Source of the DNA: Argyresthia goedartella
Lineage: Eukaryota > Arthropoda > Insecta > Lepidoptera > Argyresthiidae
Assembly (NCBI GenBank): GCA_949825045.1
Contig: OX463813.1
Span: 6,572,001-6,636,000 of the forward strand
Length of the DNA stretch: 64,000 bases
Reading direction: 5' to 3'
Position 1 is the stretch's first letter, and every line of letters begins with the position of its first letter. Positions 53,958 to 62,552 of the stretch are shown in pieces. The translations under genes were made by a program, and so were the position numbers. The notes beneath the pieces are model-generated. The model did no database searches and was not told the origin of the DNA. It saw nothing but the letters and a program-made list of their open reading frames with translations.

Positions 53958-54600
53958 TTTTTAAAATTGCGTGTAGTGCATGAGATCCAACCCGCTGACA
54001 GAAGGACAGACTGAAACACGGACGGACAGACGGACGGGCAAACAGCGAAGACTTAGTACAGTATGAAAAAGATAACATGGCGCTTGACGGGTGTAGGCTG
54101 TTAGTGAAACATCCTGCTGCATTGCTTAAAAACATCCCATAAACAAAGGAATCGATTCACTCTGCAAACATTTGTGAATTTGATGCAGCAAATTTGGATA
54201 GATTTTGATATTTTTAATTTTTATTTACGAATCTTCCAGATAGTTTTGGTGACATCCCTGTGTTTAAAAAGTGGGAGTTTTAGGTTATCTGTCATATCAC
54301 TTTCTTACTTACTTCTTCTTATGCACTCCTTCGGGTACGGAACCCTAGAAACAGTTAACAGTTTACCGTTTTTATTTTCACGCACGTTCAAATATTTAGT
54401 TAATTAGACGCATGTTAAAATGAGCTCTCGCTCGCTCTTTCACGAAGTAATTAACTAATTAGTTTAATATCTCTGAGTATTTCTTAAATACTTATTATAT
54501 TACGTAATACGTTAATAAGATACCTATCTTATTTCGTTAGGCTAAGGAACCACAATCGTAGGTACCTACTGCATTATTGAAGTTTCCTTTCATTATTGTT

Positions 54601-54930
54601 GGCTTGTGTTTAAACGATTACCAAAAACGCACCTATTTTACTACCAATAAATTCGAAATGACTGCCAAAATGAATAATTGTGTTTGGATAAATGATCACC
54701 AAACTTCATTTTATGTTTTGTGTACTTAAGTTTATGTTTTAAGTATTTTTTGTTGTTCTTACATGTTCAACCTAACACGAAGGATAATGGGGGCTTCGCT
54801 TCGCTCACCCCCTTTACCCTTCACCTAAGCTACCGCAGTATTTTGCCCTGATATTTTTTGCAACTTTTAGTGTTCATTTATCCATTTTGGGTACGAAAAA
54901 AATATTTTGGTGATCATTATATTTGTTGCC
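54601..54930 (+). mobile_element. Core-module element with B2 ends and perfect 9-bp duplication
   Basis: GGCTTGTGTTTAAACGATTA to CATTATATTTGTTGCC, core at 54761-54854. Flanked by ATTATTGTT at 54592-54600 and 54931-54939. Confidence 0.92.
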
Positions 54931-54984
54931 ATTATTGTTTTAGTGATCATACTTGAATAAATACATGAATATAACAGAAATCGA

Positions 54985-55197
54985 AGTAAGCTCAATAAGA
55001 CTTGCGTTATGGGAATTACTAGACGACGACATATTTAATAGAGATAAATACTTAAGTAAATACATAGACAACATCCAAGACTAAGAAACGAATCTTCATG
55101 CTCATCACACAAATATTTGCCCTTATCGGGATTCGAACCCAGGACCGTCAGCTTCGTAGGCAGGGTCACACGAACCTCTAGGCTGAACCGGTCGTTA
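54985..55197 (-). mobile_element. SINE family E
   Basis: Reverse. CTTGCGTTATGGGAATTACT, CTTCATGCTCATCACACAAA, B box complement GGGATTCGAACCC and head ending GAACCGGTCG. Confidence 0.82.
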
Positions 55198-55512
55198 TTA
55201 GTTGAGTGCTAATCAAATAATCGCACGATTACTATTTGTGTATCACGTTTAATATTAGTATTACATAAATAATTCCAAACAACATAACATAAAAATATCC
55301 AACAATATCATTACAAAATAAAAGCTAGATATTGACTTGTCAGCTTCAACTACTAATCCACCATGCTTGATTTTGATTATAGCACGACTCTTCACTTTCT
55401 GTGTCACCCTAGAAGTAAATCAAATAGTCATAGTAAGCGATTCTGTAGAAATCTGTAGAAAATAGTATTTATTAGTATATTTGTATATATATTAGTATTT
55501 ATGTTTAGCATA

Positions 55513-55856
55513 TGCTTGTGTTTAAACGATCACCAAAAACACACCTATTTTACTACCAATAAATTCGAAACGACCGCCAGAATTAGTAAACGATCACCAA
55601 ATTGTGTTTGGATAAATGATCAATCACCAAACTTAATTTATGTTTTGGGTACTTAAGTTTATGTTTTAAGTATTTTTTGTTGTTCTTACATGTTCAACCT
55701 AACACGAAGGATAAAGGGGGCTTCGCTTCGCTCACCCCCTTTAACCTTCACCTATGCTACCGCAGTATTTTGCCCTGATATTTTCTGCAACTTTTGGTGA
55801 TCATTTACCATTTTAGGTAGGAAAAAAATATTTTGGTGGTCATTTAAATTGTTGTC
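55513..55856 (+). mobile_element. Core-module element, variant B2 ends, perfect 9-bp duplication
   Basis: TGCTTGTGTTTAAACGATCA to GGTGGTCATTTAAATTGTTG, core at 55688-55781. Flanked by TTTAGCATA at 55504-55512 and 55857-55865. Confidence 0.88.
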
Positions 55857-56034
55857 TTTAGCATATACAAGTTTATTATATAATATTTATGTAAGCACTC
55901 GTATATATAGCTAATATTGTTTTTTATTAGTTATTTAGACATATTATATATTCAACCATTATTTAGATATGTACTAGGTAAATTATATTATTGAACACAT
56001 GGTCTACCCCTGCTCAGCAATCGACCTTTCCCAT

Positions 56035-56270
56035 CCTAATTTGGTTTGCTGGAAGAGATCTCTTATTAGAGATAAGCTCGCCTTTGTACACTATTTTTAT
56101 GTAAGTCTTGTTGTCCATATAGTAGTTGTGTGCAATAAAGAAATTATGAAATGTAATGGCGTCAAAGCTAATCGCTGGTACTGCGATACGACTACCAGGC
56201 TTTGATGGTCTACGCAAAGCTAATCGCTGGTACTGCGATACGACTACCAGGCTATGATGGTCTACGCAAA
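56035..56270 (+). repeat. LINE 3' tail and a 50-bp tandem duplication
   Basis: 56035-56150 is the LINE tail (GGTTTGCTGGAAGAGATCTC, GTGTGCAATAAAGAAATTAT). 56163-56270 is a direct duplication of about 54 bp with AGCTAATCGCTGGTACTGCG and GACTACCAGGCT in both units. Confidence 0.75.
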
Positions 56271-56382
56271 ATATCTACGTAATATCAGACTTGACTCTAT
56301 TTCATCTACGCTGTCAGACCAGCCACGGGATAGAAAAACAAAACAGATTTTTCTTTTCCGTGACTTCGTCCCTAAGCGTAAC

Positions 56383-56575
56383 AGGGGCTCAATTGTCTTA
56401 TGGGAAATGCATAGCGATAGCACATCGATTGTTTCCAAGGGCGCAAAATGCCGTGTATGAGAGTCAGTCTCCCAAACAAATTAGGCGCCGCCGACAAGCC
56501 AAATACGGCATTTTGCGCCCTTCGGAGCAATGGATGTTCGCTAATCGTTTTCCATAACAGGATAGGGCCCCAGGT
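56383..56575. mobile_element. Near-palindromic MITE T
   Basis: Inverted arms of about 65 bp, outermost CAGGGGCTCAATTGTCTTAT against its counterpart ending ACAGGATAGGGCCCC, innermost AAGGGCGCAAAATGCCGT against ACGGCATTTTGCGCCCTT. The spacer (56455-56505) is asymmetric. Frames on both strands are products of the symmetry. Confidence 0.75.
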
Positions 56576-56682
56576 GGACTTCAATAACACATGCCTGTAA
56601 GACGGAACAGTAGCGGGCATGCTAGTTATAGACAATGTAAAAATAACTGACACACTGTCGTAGAATACTTGATAGGTCATTG

Positions 56683-57203
56683 ATATATCACCGTAAGATT
56701 GTGAAAGCCGTTAGTTCATAATCTATCGCGTAAGATTGTAAACTATCGATAAACTGTGAACTCAACATACTGCTTACAATTTAACGTTTTAATTTTCGGT
56801 TTATAATCTATGTCATTGTCAAACCGTCAAATTGTGAACGAGACTTACAGGGGTCAAAAATAAATTTTCGATTGCTCTTACATCTCAACCTAATACGAAG
56901 GATAAGGGGACTTCGCTTCGCTTACCCCCTTTATACCCTTGCTTTGATTGATATTTCGTGTGCAAATCAACTTTAAACAAGTTCGCAATTTAACGGTTTG
57001 AAATAGATACATAATAAAGAAACGAAAATTAATATGTTACATCGTAAACAATATCGTACAAGTCACAATTTAACGGTTTGTCAGGGATAGTAAAAACTAT
57101 CTAAAATGAATAGGTTATATTTTAACCAGTACAGTAAATTTAAATTTAAACTGAGATAAATCTCGTGATATTATAAACTAACGGAGCAATTATACGGTGT
57201 CAA
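56683..57203. mobile_element. Core-module element, diverged N ends
   Basis: TATATCACCGTAAGATTGTG at the left and TATACGGTGTCA at the right. A diverged core lies at 56878-56958 (AAGGATAAGGGGACTTCGCT). Interior AATTTAACGGTTTG repeats occur on both sides. Confidence 0.65.
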
Positions 57204-57436
57204 ATACATTGCCAGTAAGCATACACACATGATGACAGCTGGTGGTACGCTGCCGCTGCTGCAAGGAGCTGTCATGCAAGTATGCCAGCTACAGTCATGT
57301 GTATTGCCGTCTTTTCTTACCGGACGCCAAACATTGTTTTGATTATTCACTCACTATTATACCAAGCCATAAGATTAAAAATGACTGGCGCGGATCCGCG
57401 TCAACAGCAGATCAGAGGCTAAAGGAGAGTACTCAC

Positions 57437-57522
57437 AGGTGTCATCCTGCAGTGCAGGGTGCCGACAGGACTGGGTATCTTGGTCGGGGTCACGCACGAA
57501 GAGTGAGGATGACGGTTCAAAT
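57437..57522 (-). CDS. Cep170: Candidate CEP170 exon (86 nt) with a TKIP motif
   Basis: Candidate exon in a GC-richer island. The acceptor is a pyrimidine-containing tract ending TTACAG (AG at 57524-57523) and the donor is ACCT|GTGAGT (57436-57435). Joined to the single A left by the 62553 donor, the frame is open for 28 codons and includes SSCVTPTKIPSPVGT. TKIP fits the Ser/Thr-x-Ile-Pro motif by which many microtubule plus-end proteins bind EB1, flanked here by Pro and Ser as usual. The exon takes in one leftover base and ends on a codon boundary, exactly like the microexon at 36428-36471. The two therefore cannot both be included unless another exon of 1 mod 3 lies between them. A plus-strand frame through this region (57242-57538) is a shadow. 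RNA evidence is needed; the sites could be fortuitous. Confidence 0.5.
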
Positions 57523-57756
57523 CTGTAATGACGATTAGATCAGAAATTGGGACAAGCCACAGCAAGAGATCAGCGCGTTCCGTAGTCTGATAGCATCAGT
57601 ACAGGCCGTGCCAGGTTTCATAGCCCGTGAGCGAGCTCCCACCTCTCTCACTCTCCCGTCCATCTCTTGTACCCCTGTCAGGCGGCATTCAGAGACCAAG
57701 AAACCTGACGGGGCCTATACATTACGCATGCCTTTTCCCATAGGGGGTGATAGAGG

Positions 57757-58018
57757 CACAACACGGTATTTGACTGGTAGGCAAATATAAACTTTTTAGG
57801 AACTGCCAAAACGGTAATTTTGTTCAGGAGTTCTAGGAAATACTAGGACAGCATTTGACGTCATAGTCAAATGCCGTCTTTTTAACACAAAATTGTGTTT
57901 ATAAAATACAACTGCTGGAAATATACAATTCTGATATTGTCAAACGTTTTTGTTGAAATAGGTTCAGCTTGAGACACGTTTCTAGATTTATTGGACTACC
58001 TTGTCAAATACCGCATTG
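57757..58018. mobile_element. Short TIR element R, copy 4
   Basis: CACGGTATTTGACTGGTAGG to CCTTGTCAAATACCGCATTG. The interior matches the copy at 29604. Confidence 0.78.
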
Positions 58019-58364
58019 TGCTTATTTAAGGCGATGCAGTAGGCCAAACAGCCTTTAGTTAAATCTCAAATTAGGTACGCAAAATAGGAGTATTAAAGCA
58101 GTTGTTTCTTTATACTGGGTTGTTGATCATAAGTGTCAGTAGGAATTCGTGAAGGTATCGTAATTTGGTTATATTCGCTGCATAGAAAGTCTTCTCAAAG
58201 TTAACACAAAATCAGTCTCACAATAAATTACAATTTCGCACCGGATTTGAGTTTGTGTACATGTTATTTATTCAATCGGTATAAAAATATTAAGTTATGT
58301 TATATGTAACAGCCTTTTTTAACTTCCAACGTCGAAAAAGAGGGGTGTTAATATATATATATAT

Positions 58365-58560
58365 ATGTCACCGTAAGATTGTTTGAAGCATCCGTCTGTG
58401 TGTGTGTGGCATGCTAGCGCTCAAACGGGTGGACGAATTTCAATGCAGTTTTCTGTAAATGGTAGTAGAATTCTCTGTGCTGGTTCTACATGGCTACTAT
58501 TTTATTTAAATCGGTTCAGTGATTCTAAAGTTATAAGCTTACCAAAGATAAGGAATTAGC
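58365..58560 (+). mobile_element. N-type terminus joined to a LINE-like tail
   Basis: TATATGTCACCGTAAGATTG at 58365-58384 is a lone N end, after a TATATATATA run. 58385-58560 matches 9540-9715 (ACGAATTTCAATGCAGTTTT, TTTAAATCGGTTCAGTGATT). Confidence 0.5.
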
Positions 58561-58804
58561 CAAAATTTAGACTTAAGGTTGCATTTATTTGTTTATTAAA
58601 TAATTTATAGTTACCATTACATTTTTAATCCTATTTCTCTAAAAGTAAGCTGAAGGTGAAATTCTAAGTTCCGCTGTGTCGCGGTGCACAGCCTTAAGCC
58701 AGTTACCTACTTTATATTTACCATTATCTCGCACTTTGACGCACTACTGTTAATAAAACAAGTGCAAAGGCGAGCTTAAATCAACAATAGATTTACTGAC
58801 ACCC

Positions 58805-58944
58805 TCAAATGGTACAGGTCGCGCCACGTCCTCTGGGGAGTGCCGCGTGGAGGGTTACCCCTACATATTGTGTGAACAGAGAGGTAGGTAACCCCTCCAC
58901 GCGGCCCACAGACACATAGAAACTTGGCGCGACCTGTACCTTTG
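58805..58944. mobile_element. 140-bp near-perfect hairpin element I
   Basis: Outer arms CAAATGGTACAGGTCGCGCC and GGCGCGACCTGTACC. Inner arms GCCGCGTGGAGGGTTACC and GGTAACCCCTCCACGCGGC. The whole element folds on itself with a short AT-rich loop. GC-rich arms in AT-rich flanks. Confidence 0.75.
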
Positions 58945-59061
58945 GATATTCATTACGTCCAATTTACGTGATACTTTTAACCTCCACGGAACCAAGATTA
59001 TTCGATTGTATCAAATTAAGATATGTGACGTCACATAGGGGCGCGCCGTTAGGGCGACAAA

Positions 59062-59235
59062 TATAACATTACAATAACATACAGGCGCGTGCGCATACAT
59101 TTCTTCCTGGCCGCTCACTAGGGTACCCTGTGTCGTGGGAACCAGAAACAGCGACGTCACAACACAAACATGTATACATCCAATCTCCGGGGTTGTTTTT
59201 CTTCCTCCCAAGCCGGGATTCGAACCTGAGACGAC
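59062..59235 (-). mobile_element. SINE family C, reverse, abutting the split copy
   Basis: ATTTCTTCCTGGCCGCTCAC, GGTACCCTGTGTCGTGGGAA and B box complement GGGATTCGAACC. Its head meets the head of the next SINE C at 59232. Confidence 0.75.
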
Positions 59236-61732
59236 CTCTGTGGCGCAGCGGTTGTGGCTCTGCCCCTACCATGCGAGAGGTCCCAGGGTCCGATACCCGG
59301 CTGGGGGTAAAAAAAAAATAACCCCAGGTCTTGGATGTTTATTGTAATTTTCTTTATTGTACTACACAAAACAGTCATACAGATAACTTATAATATAAAA
59401 AAAAAACATGTACAAAGGCGAGCTTATCTCTCAAAAGAGATTTCTTCCAGCAAACCAAGATGGTAGGAGAGGTGATGGTTGAGCGGGGGAAGACCTGTGC
59501 GTACAATAAAACTCTATAAATACTACGACTAATATATACTACAAACAGTATGTATTATACTGATAACCCTAATTGCTAAAAATAGACTGCATACACAATT
59601 ACTTAAATACAACGTAAAAATATGAATAAACCGTATAATAAACTAATACATACAAATATATATATATATATTATCTAACTGGAAAGGGAGAGATAGTGCT
59701 TCTTTAGCCGGTTTTTGAATATATTTAGAGATCGACTGTCCCTGATAGTGCAAGGAAGCTCATTCCACAGTCGTACGGCTCGGATTCTGAACCCGTGCTC
59801 GTAGGCTGCAGTGGAGCGATCTGGAGCTTTGAGCGTAGACGCCATATGAGTTCTCCGAGGCCTGCTTGAAGAAAGAAATTCGAAGCGATCACGTAGGAAG
59901 TTAGGGTAACGAGGGTTCCACAAAATATTATAAAGGAAACACAGGATATGAGAGTCCCGTCGAAGCCGAATCGGTAGCCACTTCAGCTCCCTGCGATGCT
60001 GAGATACGTGGTCATACTTGCGCAGTCCGAAGATGAACCGAATCCCGAGATTTTGAAGTCGTTCGAGTTTGTTCGGTTGTTCTTCATTTGCGCTCACGCT
60101 GAGGGGGAGAAGAAGGGACTGAGCGAGAGTTATTTTGGTCTGGCGAGGAAGAAAGTTCTGTAGTCTCCTGAGGGAATGAAAAGTTGCGTAAACTCGCCTG
60201 CTGACCTCATTAACATGCATTGACCAGGACAATTGATTATCAAAGATGACACCCAGGTTTTTAGCTTTATCGCTATACATGATTACAGTACCGTTATAAG
60301 TTACAGAAGGGACAGACAATTGCTGCAACGTGTTTAAAGAGTGTCTGGTACCTATAATCATGGCCTGGGACTTATTCGGATTAACCAGCAACCCAAATGA
60401 TGATGCCCATCCACTAATACCAGCCAAGTCAGCGTTTAACGCTTCCACAGCGGAATTTACATCATCAGGAGAGAAGTGACGATAGATCTGAAGGTCATCC
60501 GCGTAGAGATGATAGGAAGAAGAGAGGACATCGGATATGGAATTGATAAATATTGAGAATAGAAGAGGAGAGAGAATGCCACCTTGGGGGACACCAGAAG
60601 AGAGGTCACACCACTCCGTACAAGCATCCTCCGACTTGATACGCTGTTTTCGGTTCCTTAGGTAAGAGTCAAACCAGCTGGCAGAGAGGGAGGAGATGTT
60701 AAGAGATTTGAGAAGTTCAACGAGAATGTCGAAGTCAACACAGTTAAAAGCACTGCTGAAGTCCAGCAGAGCCAGCACCGAGAGCTGCCTTTGATCCATG
60801 GCGACCTGAATATCATCGGTCACTTTTAATAAAGCCGTAACAGTACTATGACCCGTTCTAAAGCCAGACTGAAAAGGATTAAGTAGATTTTTAGAGGATA
60901 GATAATGGGAGAGCTGAGTATGGACAATGGATTCGAGGACTTTAGAAAGGATCGGCAGGATAGAAATGGGGCAATACTCTTTAAAGGAGGTGGGATTGGA
61001 TGTTTTGGGGAGAGGGATAACTAATGCTTGTTTCCAAGCAGTAGGGAAAGAACAATTGGAAATGGAGAAATTTAAAATATGTGTTATGGCCGGAAGCAGA
61101 TCATCAAGGATATTTAGAATCATTTGTTGACAGATATTATCATCTCCTACAGCTTTGGAGCTAATTGCTAGAAATGCTTTCTTAACCGTGTCGCTTCCAA
61201 CATTGCTCAGGTTGAAAGGAGTGGTGTTGGGTAATGACCTAGAGCGCAGACTCTGAAGAGTGGCTTCCTTGATAGAAGGGTCCATTACAACTGGCGGAGC
61301 AGAGAGGAATTGATTGAGAGCGTTCAGATCAACATCACCCGAATGCATGTCCTGGGATTTGCCAATACCAAGTGTCCTGAGGAATTTCCACACCTGAGCT
61401 GGGGTGTACCTTTCGATACACTCGAAGATGTGGCGGCGCTTGGCGTCTCGACAGAGACGATTGCATCGATTGCGAAGGCATTTGTAGGAAAGAAAGTTGT
61501 CATCTGTCGGATCCTTTTTGTAGTTACACTTAGCGCGATTTTTCTTAACCATTAGGCGCTTGATAGCATCGTTAAGCCAGGGCGCCGGCAGGTGTTTTAC
61601 CCTGACTTTCTTAATGGGAGCATTACAGTTTATATGTGTGTGACGTCGCTGTTTCTGCAACCCACGACACAGGGTATCCTAGTGTGGGACCAGAAGCAAT
61701 GTATGTGTCTGTTCTGTATGTAAATGTTTAAA
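59232..61732 (+). mobile_element. SINE family C split by a LINE insertion
   Basis: 59232-59341 (GACCTCTGTGGCGCAGCGGT through AGGTCTTGGATGTTTA) and 61628-61732 (GTTTATATGTGTGTGACGTC through TGTAAATGTTT) join without gap to give the SINE C of 51118-51300. GTTTA is present at both joints as the target duplication. Confidence 0.87.
59342..61627 (-). mobile_element. CR1/L2-like LINE with intact 650-codon RT frame, 5'-truncated
   Basis: One uninterrupted frame ends at 59675. The real element part starts with CNAPIKKVRV; the eleven residues before it come from the split SINE. Landmarks by position in the 661-codon frame are WLNDAIKRLM (linker, about 28), CPISILPILSKVLE (about 230), LALLDFSSAFNCVDF with motif A Asp (about 300), SGVPQGGILSPLLF (about 355), HLYADDLQIY (catalytic pair at 387-388) and a C-terminal RLWNELPCTIRDSRSLNIF block. 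There is no endonuclease, so this is a truncated insertion rather than a full element. The 3' UTR (59342-59674) ends in an AATAAAGAAAATTACAA tail. The lack of stops and the still-matched target duplication mark it as the youngest LINE here. Confidence 0.92.
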
Positions 61733-61832
61733 AAATGGGACCTCTGGCTTGGGACGCAAAGCCTCGACCGCAACTCCACAGAGCTCGTCTTATATGTTAG
61801 GCAGGACCCAAAGTAAAAAAAACACGGTTTTG

Positions 61833-61990
61833 CCTTGCGGGTCGGCAGAAGCTAAATGCGCCCACGTTTCGCCTTGCGGGTCGGCAGAAGCTAAATGCGC
61901 TCACGTTTTGCCTTGGGGGTCGGCAGAAGCTAAATGCGCCCACGTTTCGCCTTGCGGGTCGGCAGAAGCTAATGCGCCCACGTTTCGTCA
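61833..61990. repeat. 39-bp tandem repeat, four units
   Basis: Unit CCTTGCGGGTCGGCAGAAGC plus TAAATGCGCCCACGTTTCG. Starts at 61833, 61872, 61911 and 61950, the last with a 1-bp deletion. The period is divisible by three, hence the repetitive frames on both strands, which are not genes. Confidence 0.92.
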
Positions 61991-62184
61991 AACCAAATTC
62001 TGAAAATTGTAATACTTTCAGCTTTTAGTGTGATGTGATGTGAATGTATCTCACAAACAAAACGTTCTTGTACTTTTGAAGTTTATTTGTTTTACAGACA
62101 GCTTTCTTTGTGTGAAGTTAGTAGCATTAGCAGCCTTGTTAGTTCACTAACTCACTTTTTGGTGATTGTTATAGTTAGTTAAAC

Positions 62185-62302
62185 ATTTTTCATGGCTCTG
62201 GGCCTCATACTAGGATACCGTTTTCCCAGCGGGGATTTGAACCTGGGACCAGTTGCTTGGGAGGCAGATTGCCTCAAATCGCAATCCCACAGAGGTCGAC
62301 TT
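62185..62302 (-). mobile_element. SINE C-like remnant
   Basis: GGGCCTCATACTAGGATACC, then CCAGCGGGGATTTGAACCTG and CACAGAGGTCG give the reverse tail, B box and head of a diverged SINE C, in the intron just downstream of the exon at 62553. Confidence 0.6.
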
Positions 62303-62552
62303 GCATATTAACCTTCTCACCTGCGCCAACGCCAAGTAGGTATGTTTTATTAAAAAAATATAGAAAATAATTCTGGGTTTATATTTTAGGATCTGTCAGA
62401 CAACGGCCGCGTCATCGAAACGGCGGATTACACGTAATAGCCGATGTCTCGCTGAAAAAGCATCGCAGATCTGCAGATTTTTGTAAAAGCCAGGGATTTA
62501 GCCTCATAGATCCTAAAATATAAACCTAGCCAAATAGTACACCTATACTTAC

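Noticed and set aside
61749..62003. 84-codon plus ORF and 64-codon minus ORF of repeated CGSAEAKCAHVS-like peptides
   Set aside because: Produced by the 39-bp tandem repeat; no start context or conservation expected.
4840..62300. Genuine tRNA genes, suggested by many GGTTCGAxTCCC B boxes
   Set aside because: Each B box lies in a dispersed sequence with a common non-tRNA body, so they are SINE heads; no complete cloverleaf was convincing.
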